Assembly: GCA_016291915.1 (NCBI GenBank)
Contig: JAEEZP010000281.1
Span: forward strand, 1-7,885
Length of the DNA stretch: 7,885 nucleotides
Direction: 5' to 3'
Source: Prevotella sp.
Lineage (GTDB): Bacteria; Bacteroidota; Bacteroidia; Bacteroidales; Bacteroidaceae
Part shown: positions 6,852 through 7,885 of the stretch, piece by piece
Numbering within the stretch: the first letter of the stretch is position 1
Layout: every line of letters begins with the position of its first letter
Notes under the pieces: generated by a model
Seen by the model: only the letters and a program-made list of their open reading frames with translations
Database searches by the model: none
Told to the model about the DNA's origin: nothing
Translations under genes and position numbers: made by a program

Positions 6852-7508
6852 GTGAAGCAGATTGGCAAGCGTATGATAGGGCTGATAGGCTGTCTGTGGC
6901 TGGTCATCACGGGGTTGATGGCGCAGACGGTGACAACGGAGGTGGTGCGTCCGGAGGACCGTCGTGTGGATATGAACAACCCGACATTCGTGCCGAAGGT
7001 GAGGGTGAGCAAGACTCTCCACGAGGGCGACAGCATACAGTATGTGGAGATGAACAACGTGTTCGTATATCCCGCCAACCAGTTTAAGAACGAGCGACAG
7101 CGCCAGGCCTACAACCGGTTGGTGTATAACGTGAAGAAGGTGCTGCCGATAGCGAAGGAGGTGAACCAGATCATCATCGAGACCGGTGACTACCTGGAGA
7201 CCCTCCCTAACGAGAAAGCACGGCAGGAACATCTGAAAAGGGTGGAGAAAGGTATCAAAGAGCAATATACCCCGCGAATGAAAAAACTGAGTTATTCACA
7301 GGGTAAACTGCTCATCAAACTGGTATATAGGGAATGTCACAGCTCGTCGTACGAGCTGATCAACGCGTTCTTGGGGCCGGTGCGCGCCAGCGTCTATCAG
7401 GCCTTCGCCTGGTTGTATGGCGCCAGCCTGACAAAGAAATATGATCCGGAGAAGACAGACCGCCTCACCGAGCGTGTGGTGCGCATGGTGGAAGCAGGAC
7501 AGATCTAA
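6852..7508 (+). CDS. DUF4294 domain exported protein of unknown function
   Basis: The 218-residue product looks like the DUF4294 family known from Bacteroidetes, whose function is not established. It has an N-terminal signal peptide: a basic start (MKQIGKR), a hydrophobic core (about residues 8-22), then a likely cut after MAQ at 23-25. LIGC at 11-14 resembles a lipobox, but too little hydrophobic sequence precedes it, so a lipoprotein is unlikely. The domain runs from about residue 42 (YVEMNNVFVYPANQF) through a charged helical middle (about 85-150) to a C-terminal block with LIKLVYRECHSSSYELI and AFAWLYGASL. The start chosen is GTG at 6852, because it supplies the basic residues a signal peptide needs. 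ATG at 6873 gives 211 residues and would fit the promoter box better, leaving a normal leader. Its G+C-rich codon use resembles the left-hand genes and not the adjacent divergent gene. Its stop overlaps that of the next convergent gene. Confidence 0.85.
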   Translation: MKQIGKRMIGLIGCLWLVITGLMAQTVTTEVVRPEDRRVDMNNPTFVPKVRVSKTLHEGDSIQYVEMNNVFVYPANQFKNERQRQAYNRLVYNVKKVLPIAKEVNQIIIETGDYLETLPNEKARQEHLKRVEKGIKEQYTPRMKKLSYSQGKLLIKLVYRECHSSSYELINAFLGPVRASVYQAFAWLYGASLTKKYDPEKTDRLTERVVRMVEAGQI

Positions 7509-7885
7509 GCTTCCGTCACCTCGTCGATCTTCTCGGCGATATCTTCCTTGACATCCTCGACCTTCTCGGCGATCTCTTCCTTTACTTCGGCAACTTCCTC
7601 CTTGACATCTTCTACCTTCTCGGCGATCTCTTCCTTTACTTCGGCAACTTCTTCCTTGGCATCCTCGACCTTCTCGGCAATCTCTTCCTTCACCTCGGCA
7701 ACGGTCTCCTGGACTTCCTCCTTGACTTCGGCAGCTTCCTCAGCAACGTTCTCCTTTACCTCGGCAACAGTCTCCTGAGCATCGTCCTTCTTGTCGTCGA
7801 ACTTCTTCTTGAGATCATCGGTGAAGTCCTGAGCGGCTTTCTTGGCATCGTCGAACTTCTTCTTGGCGGCATCGATCTCATCACC
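7505..7885 (-). CDS. Lys/Glu/Ala/Val-rich helical repeat protein (N-terminus beyond window)
   Basis: The frame is open across the whole 3' end on the - strand, giving 126 visible codons and a TAG stop; the GTG at 7691-7693 is internal. The product is almost entirely Lys, Glu, Asp, Ala, Val and Ile, with blocks such as EEIAEKVEDVKEEVAEVK repeated. The period is 18 residues over the last part and 11 at the very end, both close to whole turns of an alpha helix, which predicts a long amphipathic helix of the kind seen in LEA-like, apolipoprotein-like or YtxH-type proteins. The earlier visible part has looser repeats of KKKFDDAKK type. No Cys, Trp or Pro occurs in the visible stretch. If a membrane anchor or signal exists it lies outside the window. 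The stop overlaps that of the DUF4294 gene by four bases (CTAA on the + strand). The function is not known; stress protection, envelope association or DNA/membrane contact are possibilities only. Confidence 0.8.
   Translation of the reverse strand, partial: GDEIDAAKKKFDDAKKAAQDFTDDLKKKFDDKKDDAQETVAEVKENVAEEAAEVKEEVQETVAEVKEEIAEKVEDAKEEVAEVKEEIAEKVEDVKEEVAEVKEEIAEKVEDVKEDIAEKIDEVTEA
7528..7722 (-). repeat. 54-base in-frame tandem repeat (three units plus a 33-base short unit)
   Basis: Units start at 7561, 7615 and 7669 (+ strand coordinates), exactly 54 bases apart, each encoding 18 residues. Units 7561-7614 and 7615-7668 differ at only 4 of 54 bases; the unit at 7669-7722 is more divergent. 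The stretch 7528-7560 matches a unit from which 21 internal bases (7 codons) are absent, leaving an 11-residue repeat. The repeats are coding and keep frame, so expansion or contraction by slippage or recombination would change only protein length. Confidence 0.9.

Noticed and set aside
6882..6893. Lipobox (LIGC) in the DUF4294 protein
   Set aside because: The cysteine comes before most of the hydrophobic core, so cleavage after MAQ by signal peptidase I is more likely.
7528..7722. CRISPR-like array
   Set aside because: The repeats are directly adjacent with no unique spacers, and they are in frame in a protein gene.
7548..7778. 76-codon Ser/Thr-rich frame on the + strand
   Set aside because: It is the antisense of the 54-base coding repeats; the regular SSTFSAISSFTSA pattern only mirrors them.

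Overview
The window looks like chromosomal DNA of a Bacteroidales bacterium, most likely Prevotella or a close relative. This rests on the MiaB sequence type, an exported helix-hairpin-helix/barrel protein and a DUF4294 protein that I know from Bacteroidetes, start codons with little or no Shine-Dalgarno sequence, and two good matches to the Bacteroidetes -7 promoter box (TAnnTTTG). The genus is an inference and was not tested.

Left part (1-4712, all + strand, G+C-rich): the 3' part of miaB (tRNA methylthiotransferase), a 29-base gap with a hexamer repeat, then three tightly packed envelope genes. These encode an MsbA-like ABC exporter, an LpxL/HtrB-type lipid A acyltransferase (its ATG overlaps the exporter stop by one base) and a small Kdo/WaaP-type sugar kinase (one base after the acyltransferase stop). 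Together they read as a lipid A/inner-core cassette: acylate the lipid, phosphorylate the core sugar, and move the molecule across the inner membrane.

Middle (4729-6720, - strand, visibly AT-richer): one gene for an exported protein with a ComEA-like helix-hairpin-helix segment followed by a long predicted outer-membrane beta-barrel region. Its base composition differs sharply from both flanks. It is convergent with the kinase gene, 16 bases away.

Right part: a 131-base divergent intergenic region with a -7 box for each direction and a repeated GGAAAATATC motif between them; a DUF4294 exported protein (+); and, overlapping its stop by four bases on the - strand, the C-terminal part of a Lys/Glu/Ala/Val-rich helical repeat protein that runs off the window. 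The last gene holds 54-base (18-residue) repeats.

No RNA gene, CRISPR array, insertion sequence or convincing intrinsic terminator was seen, and no stretch over 300 bases lacks a gene. The least explained items are the helix-hairpin-helix/barrel protein in its AT-rich island and the 18/11-residue repeat protein. Neither is proof of a new system.
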